A stretch of DNA of 64,000 nucleotides from the NCBI RefSeq assembly GCF_900130005.1, contig NZ_FQXP01000012.1, forward strand, positions 1 to 64,000, written 5' to 3'. The notes under the pieces were generated by a model. The model searched no databases. It saw only the letters and a program-made list of their open reading frames with translations, and was not told the DNA's origin. The stretch is from Clostridium collagenovorans DSM 3089 (GTDB lineage: Bacteria; Bacillota; Clostridia; Clostridiales; Clostridiaceae). Both the position numbers and the translations under genes were made by a program. Positions 9,004 through 18,021 of this stretch are shown piece by piece. Every line of letters starts with the position of its first letter. Within the stretch, counting starts at the first letter, position 1.

Positions 9004-11055
9004 TTACATGTTATCTTTTTTAGTTACATCATCATCTTCCTTAGAAGATAATGCTTTATTTTCTTCTATACCGAAGTCATTAGCTACTTCATCTTGAGCT
9101 TCTTTAAGATTATGAGCAACCTCTGCTTCTTTTCTTAATTGCTCTTGTCTCTCAAGCTCTGCTTCTCTTCTTAATTCATCTTCTCTTTGTTTTAAAGCAG
9201 CCATTTTCTTAGCTTCTTTTTCTTCAATGAATTTATCTAGGTCTTTACCTTGAAGTATAGCTTCAAATTCATCACCTTCAAGTTGCTCTCTATCTAATAA
9301 AGCCTTAGCAACGCTATGAAGTTGATCAATGTGTTCAGATAAGATAGCTTCTGCTCTTTTATATGCCTCATCACTTAATCTGAGTATCTCAGCATCTATT
9401 CTAGCAGCAGTTTCTTCACTGTAATTTCTCTCGTGACCAAAGTCTCTTCCCATGAATACTTCCTCATGTCCTGTGCCGAAAGAAATTGTTCCTATGTTCT
9501 CTGACATACCAAAGTCCATAACCATTTTTCTTGCTATACTACTCATTCTATCAATATCATTTTTAGCACCAGTACTAATATCACCTAAGATAATTTGCTC
9601 TGCAACTCTACCTCCAAGCAATCCTACCATATCATCAAGAAGTCTAGATTTTGACATATAGCTTCTATCCTCTGTTGGTAGATTCATTGTATAACCACCA
9701 GCTCTTCCTCTAGGTATTATACTTATTTGATGTACTGGATCTGAATGATCTAAGTATCTCATTGTGATAGCGTGACCTGCTTCATGATAAGCAGTAAGTC
9801 TTCTTTCCTTTTCACTAATGATTCTACTCTTCTTCTGAGGTCCTGCAATTACTCTTGTAGAAGCCTCTTCAAGCTCATCCATTTCAATAACTCTCTTACG
9901 CTTTCTAACAGCAAGTAATGCTGCTTCATTCATAAGATTTTCCAAATCTGCTCCTGTAAATCCTGGAGTCTTTTTAGCAACTACCTTTAAATCTATATCC
10001 TTAGATAGTGGTTTCTTTCTAGTGTGTACCTTTAATATTTCTTCTCTACCCTTAACATCTGGAGCTCCAACAACAATTTGTCTATCGAATCTTCCAGGTC
10101 TAAGTAATGCTGGGTCTAATATATCTGGTCTGTTTGTTGCAGCTATCATGATTATTCCCTCATTACCAGCGAAACCATCCATTTCAACAAGTAATTGGTT
10201 AAGAGTTTGTTCTCTTTCATCATGACCTCCACCAACACCAGCACCTCTTTGTCTACCAACCGCATCAATTTCATCTATGAATATTATACATGGTGCATTT
10301 TTCTTAGCCTGTTCAAATAAGTCTCTTACTCTAGATGCACCTACACCAACAAACATTTCAACGAAATCTGAACCTGATATACTAAAGAATGGAACACCTG
10401 CTTCACCAGCAACAGCTTTTGCAAGTAATGTCTTACCTGTTCCTGGAGGCCCTACTAGTAAAACACCCTTAGGTATTCTAGCTCCCATATCTGTATATCT
10501 CTTTGGTTGTCTTAAGAAGTCTACTATTTCAGCAAGTTCTGCTTTTTCTTCTTCGGCACCAGCCACGTCATTAAAGTTTACTTTTTTAGCATCAGGCATC
10601 GCCATTTTAGCTTTGCTCTTACCAAAATTCATAACACCTCTTCCGCCACCGCCACCACCAGATTGTTGCATAAACATAAATAGTACAAACATAACAACAA
10701 CAATAAGTATTATATTAGGTAGTAGTGATACCCAGATTGGAAAACTTTGAGGTTTTAAGTAGTTAATCTTAACTCCATCTAAATTTACTTTATCTAGATA
10801 TTTGTTTAAATAACCAGTAGAAACAATAGTTTCATATTGAGTTTTTTGCTCATCTTTAAGTTGACCCGTAATTATACTCATTCCATCATCTTCTTGTATA
10901 GTTACGCTATCAATCTTGCCATTAACCCAATAAGTATTAAACTTATCAAAGCTTATGTTATTGCTTGTTGGATTACCCTGAAGTAATAACATTAAAGCAA
11001 AAATAACCAAGACTAATACAGCAATCCAGGCCGTTGCACTTGAATATTTCTTCAT
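9004..11055 (-). CDS. ftsH: ATP-dependent zinc metalloprotease FtsH
   Basis: Membrane-anchored AAA protease for quality control of membrane and regulatory proteins; in Bacillus it is also needed for sporulation. Two membrane segments (about 9-26 and 108-130) flank an extracytoplasmic domain. A GGGGGG linker follows, then the AAA module with Walker A GPPGTGKT near residue 200, Walker B IIFIDEID and the SRH region, and finally the zinc protease motif HEAGH near residue 425. The charged, coiled-coil-like tail (about 600-683) is rich in Glu, Lys and Arg. ATG 11055 follows AGAGGGGGG. It lies 105 bases after hpt, probably as the last gene of tilS-hpt-ftsH. Confidence 0.97.
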   Translation of the reverse strand: MKKYSSATAWIAVLVLVIFALMLLLQGNPTSNNISFDKFNTYWVNGKIDSVTIQEDDGMSIITGQLKDEQKTQYETIVSTGYLNKYLDKVNLDGVKINYLKPQSFPIWVSLLPNIILIVVVMFVLFMFMQQSGGGGGGRGVMNFGKSKAKMAMPDAKKVNFNDVAGAEEEKAELAEIVDFLRQPKRYTDMGARIPKGVLLVGPPGTGKTLLAKAVAGEAGVPFFSISGSDFVEMFVGVGASRVRDLFEQAKKNAPCIIFIDEIDAVGRQRGAGVGGGHDEREQTLNQLLVEMDGFAGNEGIIMIAATNRPDILDPALLRPGRFDRQIVVGAPDVKGREEILKVHTRKKPLSKDIDLKVVAKKTPGFTGADLENLMNEAALLAVRKRKRVIEMDELEEASTRVIAGPQKKSRIISEKERRLTAYHEAGHAITMRYLDHSDPVHQISIIPRGRAGGYTMNLPTEDRSYMSKSRLLDDMVGLLGGRVAEQIILGDISTGAKNDIDRMSSIARKMVMDFGMSENIGTISFGTGHEEVFMGRDFGHERNYSEETAARIDAEILRLSDEAYKRAEAILSEHIDQLHSVAKALLDREQLEGDEFEAILQGKDLDKFIEEKEAKKMAALKQREDELRREAELERQEQLRKEAEVAHNLKEAQDEVANDFGIEENKALSSKEDDDVTKKDNM

Positions 11056-11160
11056 TTAAGGCCCCCCTCTCTATTATTTTGTTTTTAAGATATCACCTTA
11101 AAATTCTATCATAATGATTTTTTATTTACAATAATATTAGTAAACATCTTACCTTATATA

Positions 11161-11697
11161 TTATTTATAAACTTCTTCTTTTAATATACCTATGAAAGGT
11201 AAATTTCTATATTTTTCTGCAAAGTCAAGTCCATATCCAACTAAGAAATGATCTTCAACATCATAACCTAGATATTTTACATCAATCTCAACTTTTCTTC
11301 TTTCATGCTTATTTAATAGGCATGCAATTTCTATACTTTTTGCACCTCTTGATTTAAAGTAACCCATTAAATAATTTAATGTAATTCCTGAATCAATTAT
11401 ATCCTCAACTACAATTACATTCTTTCCTTCAATTTCATAGTCTAAATCCTTTAGAATTCTAACTATTCCTGAACTTTGACTAGAATTACCATAGCTTGAA
11501 ACAGCCATAAAATCCATATAACATGGTATTTCAATTTCCTTTAATAAATCAGCCATAAACATAACAGAACCTTTAAGTATTCCTACACATACAACTTCTT
11601 GCCCTCTGTAGTCCTCACTGATTCTCTTACCTAATTCTCTTGCCTTACTTCTAATTTGCTCTTCTGAGTATAATACTTCTTTAATATCAGATATCAT
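11161..11697 (-). CDS. hpt: Hypoxanthine phosphoribosyltransferase
   Basis: Salvages hypoxanthine and guanine to IMP and GMP using PRPP. The PRPP-binding loop is visible as VIVVEDIIDSGITLNYL. The PPi loop region VGILKGSVMFMADLL and the C-terminal FLVGYGLDFAEKYRNLPFIG are typical. At 178 residues it is full length. The ATG at 11697 lies inside the last codons of tilS (11-base overlap) with GGAGAGGGA upstream, so translation is likely coupled. This tilS-hpt-ftsH order is conserved in Firmicutes. Confidence 0.96.
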   Translation of the reverse strand: MISDIKEVLYSEEQIRSKARELGKRISEDYRGQEVVCVGILKGSVMFMADLLKEIEIPCYMDFMAVSSYGNSSQSSGIVRILKDLDYEIEGKNVIVVEDIIDSGITLNYLMGYFKSRGAKSIEIACLLNKHERRKVEIDVKYLGYDVEDHFLVGYGLDFAEKYRNLPFIGILKEEVYK

Positions 11698-13093
11698 TAT
11701 TCCCTCTCCTAATCTCGACTCTTAGTATTTTATTGCTTTCTTCAGTAACTTTGAATTTATTGCTAATTCTATCCCCAATAATCCAAGCAATTTCATTATC
11801 TATGCAAAGAATTAACTTATTATTTCTTTCTTCCCTAGGAACCTTATTATCTATGAAGAATCGATTAAGCTTTTTGCTACCCTTCATACCTAAAGGCGTA
11901 AAAACATCTCCCTCCTTAGGGTATCTTAAGAGAATATTAGTCTCTTCTTTATCATCAATAGCTAAATATTTTTCATCTTCATCCTTAGACCTTTTAAAAC
12001 TTCCCTTCTTAACCAAGCTTGCTTTAATATAAGCATCTATAGCTTCAATATAGACTTCTTCATTAATTGGTAAAATATATTCTTTAGGTCTATTAGACTC
12101 CGACTTTTCTTTTTCTACATATACATGAATATTTCCATAAACATTCTCTACAATAACTCCCCTCGGAAGAACACATCTCTTCCCTGTTGAAAGTTTCTGA
12201 ATATTTATAACCTCATTTATATGGGTGCTTTCAAAATTGTTTAAATCTCCTACAACTTCTTTTAAGGTATGCCTTAGAACTCTGTTGATAATAGCCTCAT
12301 GTTCCATAAACATATCACTTTTTATTATAACTGTTTTTCCAGTAGTATCACAATATTTTTTATACTTTTCCAAAGAAAGATTTTCTAAAAAATCATTTTC
12401 TACCCTAATTAAAGAAGATGTTCGATTTAATGTAGATATTATATCACTATTAAAGTTTTCTTCAATATAAGGAATAAGTTCTAATCTCACTTTATTCCTA
12501 CTATATATATTCTCCAAATTAGTCTTATCAATTCTAGGATTTAATACAAACTCATCACAATAAGCCTCTATATCCCTTCTATTAATCTCTATTATTGGTC
12601 TTATATATTTATTATCTCTTACAGGCCTTATTCCTACAAGCCCTTCTAAGCCTGCTCCTCTCATAATCCTCATTAAAACCGTTTCTGCTTGATCATTATA
12701 ATTATGTGCAAGTGCTATTTTATTAGCTCCAACCTCACTTGCTACCTCATCAAAGAAATCATATCTAGCCTTTCTTCCCGCAGCTTCACAAGATAATCCT
12801 GTTTCTTCACATAATTTATGTACATTAATTCGTTTTGAGAAAAATGGTACAGACAAGGATTCACTAATCTCTCTTGCATAATCTTCATCTAAGTTTGCAT
12901 CTTCCCCTCTAAGACAATGATTAACATGGACAGCATAAATGCTTATACCTAGTTCATCCTTCAAATTACTTAAGACATGTAATAAGCAAACTGAATCTGG
13001 TCCTCCTGATAAAGCAACAATAACTTTATCACCTGTACAAAGCATATTATATTTTTTTATGGTGTTCAAAATTCTTTCTTTCAAACCCTGCAT
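11687..13093 (-). CDS. tilS: tRNA(Ile)-lysidine synthetase
   Basis: Converts C34 of tRNA-Ile(CAU) to lysidine, so that AUA codons are read as Ile. The PP-loop ATPase signature ALSGGPDSVCLLHVL is at about residues 28-42. The C-terminal TilS domain includes LRYPKEGDVFTPLGMKGSKK. The length (468) is normal. The start is uncertain: AGGAG (13094-13098) touches the ATG at 13093, whereas the TTG at 13084 has a 9-base spacer and is a realistic alternative giving 465 residues. The gene overlaps hpt. Confidence 0.93.
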   Translation of the reverse strand: MQGLKERILNTIKKYNMLCTGDKVIVALSGGPDSVCLLHVLSNLKDELGISIYAVHVNHCLRGEDANLDEDYAREISESLSVPFFSKRINVHKLCEETGLSCEAAGRKARYDFFDEVASEVGANKIALAHNYNDQAETVLMRIMRGAGLEGLVGIRPVRDNKYIRPIIEINRRDIEAYCDEFVLNPRIDKTNLENIYSRNKVRLELIPYIEENFNSDIISTLNRTSSLIRVENDFLENLSLEKYKKYCDTTGKTVIIKSDMFMEHEAIINRVLRHTLKEVVGDLNNFESTHINEVINIQKLSTGKRCVLPRGVIVENVYGNIHVYVEKEKSESNRPKEYILPINEEVYIEAIDAYIKASLVKKGSFKRSKDEDEKYLAIDDKEETNILLRYPKEGDVFTPLGMKGSKKLNRFFIDNKVPREERNNKLILCIDNEIAWIIGDRISNKFKVTEESNKILRVEIRRGNNDI

Positions 13094-13494
13094 CTCCTAG
13101 TTTATTTTTTATACAGTACAGTATATTATATCATAAATAAAATCAATTATATTATTAGTAATAATAACTTAATATTATTTTAATATATTTCTTTTAAATT
13201 ATATATGTACAATCTTAATCTATACTTAGTCTTATAAATAACATAAGTTCCTCTTATCTTTTATTTTTTCAAGAGTAACGCCATCTAAAATAACCTCTTA
13301 TAAATAATATAAGTTGCTCTAACTTTTCATTGCTTACAAAGCACACAAATACATCTTTCAATAATATTTATTTAATTTAATATACCACTAATTTTCAAGC
13401 AATACATTATATATATTCAAAAGAATGTAAAATATTATTCATAATCAAAGTATACATTACAGTATTATTATAAATATGTCAAAATCTATTTTTT
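13094..13494. other. Intergenic region upstream of tilS
   Basis: No gene seen. It holds two copies of a 24-base element (13231-13254 and 13297-13320, 22 of 24 identical, 66 bases apart), each with an internal CTTATA..TATAAG-like inverted repeat. The tilS promoter should be here. Confidence 0.4.
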
Positions 13495-13538
13495 CATAAA
13501 TAAAGCCCATACATCAACTTAATTTTATGTATGGGCCT
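13495..13538 (-). terminator. Terminator downstream of spoIIE
   Basis: GCCCATACAT / ATGTATGGGC inverted repeat (13505-13514 with 13527-13536), followed on the minus strand by TTTATTTATG. It lies about 100 bases beyond the spoIIE stop. Confidence 0.75.
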
Positions 13539-13637
13539 TAGTATACTAAAACAACCTATTTTAAAGCTTTTACACTTATTAGTGTATTCATAATTTCAAC
13601 TCATAATATCAACCCTAATTTCAGGTTTTCACTCCCC

Positions 13638-16022
13638 TTACTCTAAAGCATATACCTTAGAAACTAAAACAGTCATATCATCTTTAATCTTATACTTACT
13701 TAATTTCATTGCCTCATCCATTAGAGCATATGCTAAGTCTTTAGGATCATTGAAATTGTTATTTTTCAAATACTCACTTATCCACTTATCCCCTTCTTCA
13801 TTTTGATCACAATCAGAAACTCCATCACTCATCATAATTAAAAAATCACCATTTTTAAGCATCTTTCTTTCTATCTCAATATCTGCCTCTTCTAAAACCC
13901 CTATAGGTAAGCTCTTAGACCTGACTATAGAAATATTGTTAGCAGACTTAATAAATGTTGAAACCGAACCAACTTTCACAAACTCAGCTTCTCCAGTATT
14001 CAAATCAATATTAGCTAAGTCCAAGGTCGTAAACTTCTCTTCTTCATCAAACCTCATGGTCATAATAGAATTTACCACATTAATAGCAGTTACCTTATCA
14101 AAACCCGACTTCATGAAATCATTAACCAATTGAACCGCTGCCGAACTCTCTCTACTTGCTTGAGGGCCTGACCCCATACCATCACTTAATACACATAAAT
14201 AAGATCCATCATTTAAGCCACCATAATTGAAAGTATCTCCATTACATTTTTCACCCTCTTTACATTTAACAGATGCGTAAGTCGATACATAAAACTTAGG
14301 CGCTTGTTCAAAGGTAAATTCATAAATATTTTTGCTATAATCCACATTGCACTTGTCATTTGATATGCACATATCAATTCCTGTAGCCTTACATATAAGT
14401 GGTAAAATAGCTTTAATTACAATATCCTTATTTCTACAATTCTTAATACTAACTTTAACAACTAAGGAGCCTACTTTATTTTCAAAAGAAAATACATCCT
14501 CATAATTTATATTAGACTTATCTAAAATTCTCCTTATATCTTGTTCAACCTTAGTATTAATAGTTATATCCTTGGAGAAATCCTCCCCTATATTTTTTAT
14601 TATCCCCGATATATTAATTATTTGATTAGAAAGAAGCTCCCTTCCTTCACACAAACTCAATCTCTTCATTTCACTTAACATATACTTTGTTATAATGTCC
14701 TCAGCATTTCTAAGTAATGCATTTCTATGAGTACATTTTCTTTCTATTTCATTTGGTACTATATGATTATTTTCCTGTAAATTTTGAATTAATTCTCCAA
14801 AAGCAGAATAGGTATAATGTATTTCCCTTTTCCAACACAAATGATTCATATCACAATTACTGCATACCCTATCTGCTAAACACTGCACCAGAGCCGAACT
14901 CTTATTCCTCATACCTAACTTATCATTTTCTATAAGATTATTAAGTACTCCTGACATATTAGTAAGTAATCCTGAAAAATCTTCTAATTTATATGCAAAC
15001 ATCTCTTTAACCTTGTCCACATATTCGTCTGTCAAATTAACCGTCTTTTTATCAGCATTTAAATCTAAAGCTAATTTTCTATAATGTTTATTGCTTATAC
15101 ATACAAAAATTAAACCGGCAACTCCAGCTTCAATAAGTGAAAAACCTCCCACTTCCAATAAATATATTTTCAATATCAAAAATACTACTATAAAACCAAT
15201 AGCTGATACCCACTTACTTACATCCTTAAAAATTCCTGTTATGAGTCCACATATAGAATACATACTTATATATGCAACCATATTATTTGTACACATACCT
15301 GCAACTATGCCCATCGCTACCCCTGTAGCTGCACCTACTGAGCTACCACATATATAACTAACTATTGCTATAGATGCTAAAGCAAATATATTCATTAAAG
15401 ATATTCCTGCTATTTCAATTCCCCAAGTTCCAGCAACTATAAGTGATAATAATATTCCCATACTTATAATTTCTTCATTATTGAAAAGGTGCTTCGTGTT
15501 AAGTTCCTTTATTCCCATTATGCCATTGTCTAAGACAAAGCATATTGGGACAATGAGCGTAATTTGTAATAAAGCACTAAAGGCTGAAACCTGTAATCCA
15601 TAACCACTAATTAAGAAATTACTCAATAAAAACTCTAAGAAAATAGCTGTTCCTAAAATAAATATTCTTTTTTTCTTTTCTAAATGTCTACCTACTATAT
15701 ATTGAAAAGCTAATGTTGTTGCTAAGGCTATTATATATAATCCCAGATATTCAGATTGTCCAATTAATGATAAATATCCAAGAACACCACCCATTGTAAC
15801 AACAATACTTGATACACTACTTGTATATGATGTAATACACATAAGCATGGCAACTCCAAAAGGAGCCATATTATTAATAAGCTTGACTCTAGTTACTAAT
15901 AACATTACTGAAAATAATACTATGTATTTTAATCCCGCTTTTACACCTTCATTATTCTTTCCCTTTGATACATTTTTTTTACCTTCCCTTTTGTAAGGTA
16001 ATACTTCCACTCCATATTGCAT
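13638..16022 (-). CDS. spoIIE: Stage II sporulation protein E (serine phosphatase)
   Basis: Membrane-bound PP2C-type phosphatase that dephosphorylates SpoIIAA to release sigma-F in the forespore; in Bacillus it also acts at the asymmetric septum. The first 330 residues contain about ten hydrophobic segments. A central Cys-containing stretch (CLADRVCSNCDMNHLCW) follows, then the C-terminal phosphatase domain with metal-binding Asp residues in LSDGMGSG and MMSDGVSD. At 794 residues it is close to the Bacillus protein. ATG 16022 follows GGGGGA. It stands alone, with a terminator downstream and a 700-base leader region upstream. Confidence 0.95.
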   Translation of the reverse strand: MQYGVEVLPYKREGKKNVSKGKNNEGVKAGLKYIVLFSVMLLVTRVKLINNMAPFGVAMLMCITSYTSSVSSIVVTMGGVLGYLSLIGQSEYLGLYIIALATTLAFQYIVGRHLEKKKRIFILGTAIFLEFLLSNFLISGYGLQVSAFSALLQITLIVPICFVLDNGIMGIKELNTKHLFNNEEIISMGILLSLIVAGTWGIEIAGISLMNIFALASIAIVSYICGSSVGAATGVAMGIVAGMCTNNMVAYISMYSICGLITGIFKDVSKWVSAIGFIVVFLILKIYLLEVGGFSLIEAGVAGLIFVCISNKHYRKLALDLNADKKTVNLTDEYVDKVKEMFAYKLEDFSGLLTNMSGVLNNLIENDKLGMRNKSSALVQCLADRVCSNCDMNHLCWKREIHYTYSAFGELIQNLQENNHIVPNEIERKCTHRNALLRNAEDIITKYMLSEMKRLSLCEGRELLSNQIINISGIIKNIGEDFSKDITINTKVEQDIRRILDKSNINYEDVFSFENKVGSLVVKVSIKNCRNKDIVIKAILPLICKATGIDMCISNDKCNVDYSKNIYEFTFEQAPKFYVSTYASVKCKEGEKCNGDTFNYGGLNDGSYLCVLSDGMGSGPQASRESSAAVQLVNDFMKSGFDKVTAINVVNSIMTMRFDEEEKFTTLDLANIDLNTGEAEFVKVGSVSTFIKSANNISIVRSKSLPIGVLEEADIEIERKMLKNGDFLIMMSDGVSDCDQNEEGDKWISEYLKNNNFNDPKDLAYALMDEAMKLSKYKIKDDMTVLVSKVYALE

Positions 16023-16701
16023 TTATGTTATCCCCCATATCATCTTTACTTTAAGATAATTATAGCAAGGCTCAGTGGAAATAATTGTAATTTATTGGAT
16101 GTAGTTTAGAAGTTTTTAAAGACACCATATTACTTTTTGTTTTAAATTTATATATTTTTATCAGCATTTAAACACTTTTAAGTTTATTCCTTTTTTTACC
16201 AAAAGTATTTTATTGTAAACTTATGGAAAATCATTTACGGTTTTGTAGATAAGTTTTTATACTATTAACAGCTTATTGTGCATATATTATGATTTTTTTG
16301 GTTTAGAAGTGGATAACTTTTTATATTCCAAGCTTCATAAGACAGATTATAATAAGAATTGAAGTTTTTTATCACACTAATCCTATTTCAATTAAGGATC
16401 TACAATATTAAAAGTAAGTTGATTCAACAATAAATCAACTCTAAATATACTTCGGTCCCCTTCTTTAAACATATAGTTTTCAATATTAAAAACACACTAT
16501 AATATATTAGTTAAGTTTTAATCTGCATTGCAATATTATAAGAATAGGTGAAATTTATTTAAGGTACTATTATAACCAATCTCATTTTACTATGACTAAT
16601 TTCCTTTTACCCACATTATTTTAACTTTAATCAACAGTTATTAAGAGGAGTTATACACACTGTGGATACTTTTTAATCATTTATGTTTATATTTTGGCAA
16701 T
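16023..16701. other. Intergenic region upstream of spoIIE with DnaA-box-like sites
   Basis: No gene seen in about 680 bases. Four 9-mers are one mismatch from the DnaA box (TTATCCACA or its complement): TGTAGATAA 16244-16252, AGTGGATAA 16308-16316, TTATACACA 16651-16659 and TGTGGATAC 16661-16669. The last two form a convergent pair one base apart. The spoIIE promoter must also lie here. Confidence 0.35.
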
Positions 16702-16731
16702 AAAAAAACTCACAAGTTTAACTTGTGAGTT
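16702..16731 (-). terminator. Terminator of the tRNA-Met gene
   Basis: ACTCACAAGT / ACTTGTGAGT hairpin directly after the CCA end, followed on the minus strand by TTTTTTATTG. Confidence 0.88.
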
Positions 16732-16808
16732 TGGTAGCGGAAATAGGACTTGAACCTACGACCCTTCGGGTATGAACCGAATGCTCTAGCCAGCTGAGCT
16801 ACAAGAAC
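16732..16808 (-). tRNA. tRNA-Met (CAT) with non-complementary acceptor strands
   Basis: D arm (GCTC/GAGC), anticodon arm (TTCGG TTCATAC CCGAA, anticodon CAT), T arm (GTAGG TTCAAGT CCTAT) and an encoded ACCA end are all normal for elongator tRNA-Met. The 5' acceptor strand reads GTTCTTG, while the 3' strand is TTCCGCT; at best three of the seven positions can form G-U pairs and the rest clash. The 3' strand would match a 5' strand such as GGCGGAA. The promoter (16851-16879) and terminator are excellent, so it is probably transcribed. It may be a chimeric or pseudo tRNA, or an assembly error. B. subtilis also has a tRNA-Met between yabR and spoIIE. Confidence 0.7.
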
Positions 16809-16824
16809 CGATTTGTCTGGCTAA

Positions 16825-16839
16825 CTAGGTATCTCCTAG
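16825..16839 (-). promoter_or_regulatory. Leader hairpin of the tRNA-Met transcript
   Basis: CTAGG / CCTAG stem with a 5-base loop between the promoter and the tRNA, followed by AGCCAGA (complement at 16816-16822). The same arrangement precedes the two tRNA-Leu/tRNA-fMet operons. Confidence 0.5.
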
Positions 16840-16850
16840 CGACAAGATTT

Positions 16851-16879
16851 ATTATATACTTATTACTTTTTAATGTCAA
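16851..16879 (-). promoter_or_regulatory. Consensus sigma-A promoter of tRNA-Met
   Basis: TTGACA (16874-16879) and TATAAT (16851-16856) with a 17-base spacer on the minus strand, a perfect match to the vegetative consensus. Confidence 0.9.
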
Positions 16880-17103
16880 CCCTTTTTTCATATTTTAATA
16901 TAGGATTAAATTTTACTATATTCAATCTTGTGAAATTATAGCTACGAACACCTACCTAAAACTCATTAATCTAAGCTTATATTCACCTATCTTTGTGTTT
17001 TCTATTTCTTGCTTCACATTTTATTTATATGATTTTTTTACTTCTTAAATTAACACCACTTGATTAATCCTTCCTTGTTAACTTTTATGTCTTCTCTTTA
17101 GCT

Positions 17104-17835
17104 TTATAATCCCTCTCTCATACTTTTAAATAAATATTCTGTATATTTCTTTTTTATGTCACTTCTCCCTTGTCTCCTAATAGGCGCTATCAAACCTTCA
17201 TTAGTCATAAATGAATCATCATTAACCTTGATAATATAATCAAAATTAACTACACATCCCCTTACACAACATACAAAATTTTTATTTTCTAGTAAAACTG
17301 TAGCCAATTCATCAAAACCTTGTCTTGTAGTAAATTTATCTTTTTTAGTATATATCTCAACAAGACGATTTGCCGTCTGAATTAAAACTATATCCTTTAA
17401 AAATATTCTCTTTATAACTCTATTACATAAAACTTCTATAAATTTACTTTCAGAAAGGAACATATCTTTATATCTATCCATAGCCTTCTTAAACTTCTCA
17501 TAAGTATAAGGTTTAATTAAATAATATGCCGCCTTAACTTCATAGCTCTCAACAGCATACTCTATACTACTAGTAGTAAAAAATATCATGCTATTTAAGT
17601 TCATCTCTTCTAGTTTTTTTGCAACTTCCATACCATTAATCTTATCCATATATATGTCTAAAAATATTAAATCAAAATCTTCTACCTCATTTTTTTCTAT
17701 ACTTTCTAAAAATACTTCTCCACTTATAAATTCCTCAACCTCAAAGCCAATATTACTTGAATTTAAGTATTGTTCCAAATATATTCTTGTAATATCTCTA
17801 TCACTTTTCAAATCATCTACAATTGCAATTCTCAT
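17104..17835 (-). CDS. LytTR-family response regulator
   Basis: AgrA/LytR-like transcription factor. The receiver domain (about 1-120) has the acidic pair in IVDDLKSD and the phosphoacceptor Asp in FDLIFLDIYMD. The C-terminal LytTR DNA-binding domain (about 140-238) includes EVLCNRVIKRIFLKDIVLIQ and the recognition region ending SDIKKKYTEYLFKS. ATG 17835 follows AAGGAG. No histidine kinase is adjacent, so it is an orphan here. It lies between tRNA-Met and the sortase gene, with 184 bases separating it from the sortase terminator; a separate promoter is likely. Targets are unknown; regulation of surface or peptide-signalling genes would be typical of the family. Confidence 0.9.
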   Translation of the reverse strand: MRIAIVDDLKSDRDITRIYLEQYLNSSNIGFEVEEFISGEVFLESIEKNEVEDFDLIFLDIYMDKINGMEVAKKLEEMNLNSMIFFTTSSIEYAVESYEVKAAYYLIKPYTYEKFKKAMDRYKDMFLSESKFIEVLCNRVIKRIFLKDIVLIQTANRLVEIYTKKDKFTTRQGFDELATVLLENKNFVCCVRGCVVNFDYIIKVNDDSFMTNEGLIAPIRRQGRSDIKKKYTEYLFKSMREGL

Positions 17836-17992
17836 ATATAATCTCCTTATAATGTTCTAAGTCTATATTTCCACATAAACTTTTTTATTAAAATCATATA
17901 TTTATACAACCACCACTTAACATTAATCCTCTTACTTCATTTTTATTTTACTACAAATATTATATTACACTAAATTATTTTTTAACTTCCTA

Positions 17993-18021
17993 TAAAAATA
18001 GTGAACCTATTTAGGTTCACT
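17993..18021 (-). terminator. Terminator overlapping the sortase stop codon
   Basis: AGTGAACCTA / TAGGTTCACT (18012-18021 with 18000-18009), then ATTTTTATAGG on the minus strand. The TAG stop (18020-18022) forms the first bases of the stem. Confidence 0.85.

Noticed and set aside
8876..9097. 73-codon plus-strand frame over the ftsH terminator
   Set aside because: Half of it is the complement of the ftsH 3' end and the rest is non-coding leader.
13084..13093. Frameshift or missing start at tilS
   Set aside because: The odd spacing of AGGAG to ATG is solved by the in-frame TTG at 13084; the reading frame itself is intact.
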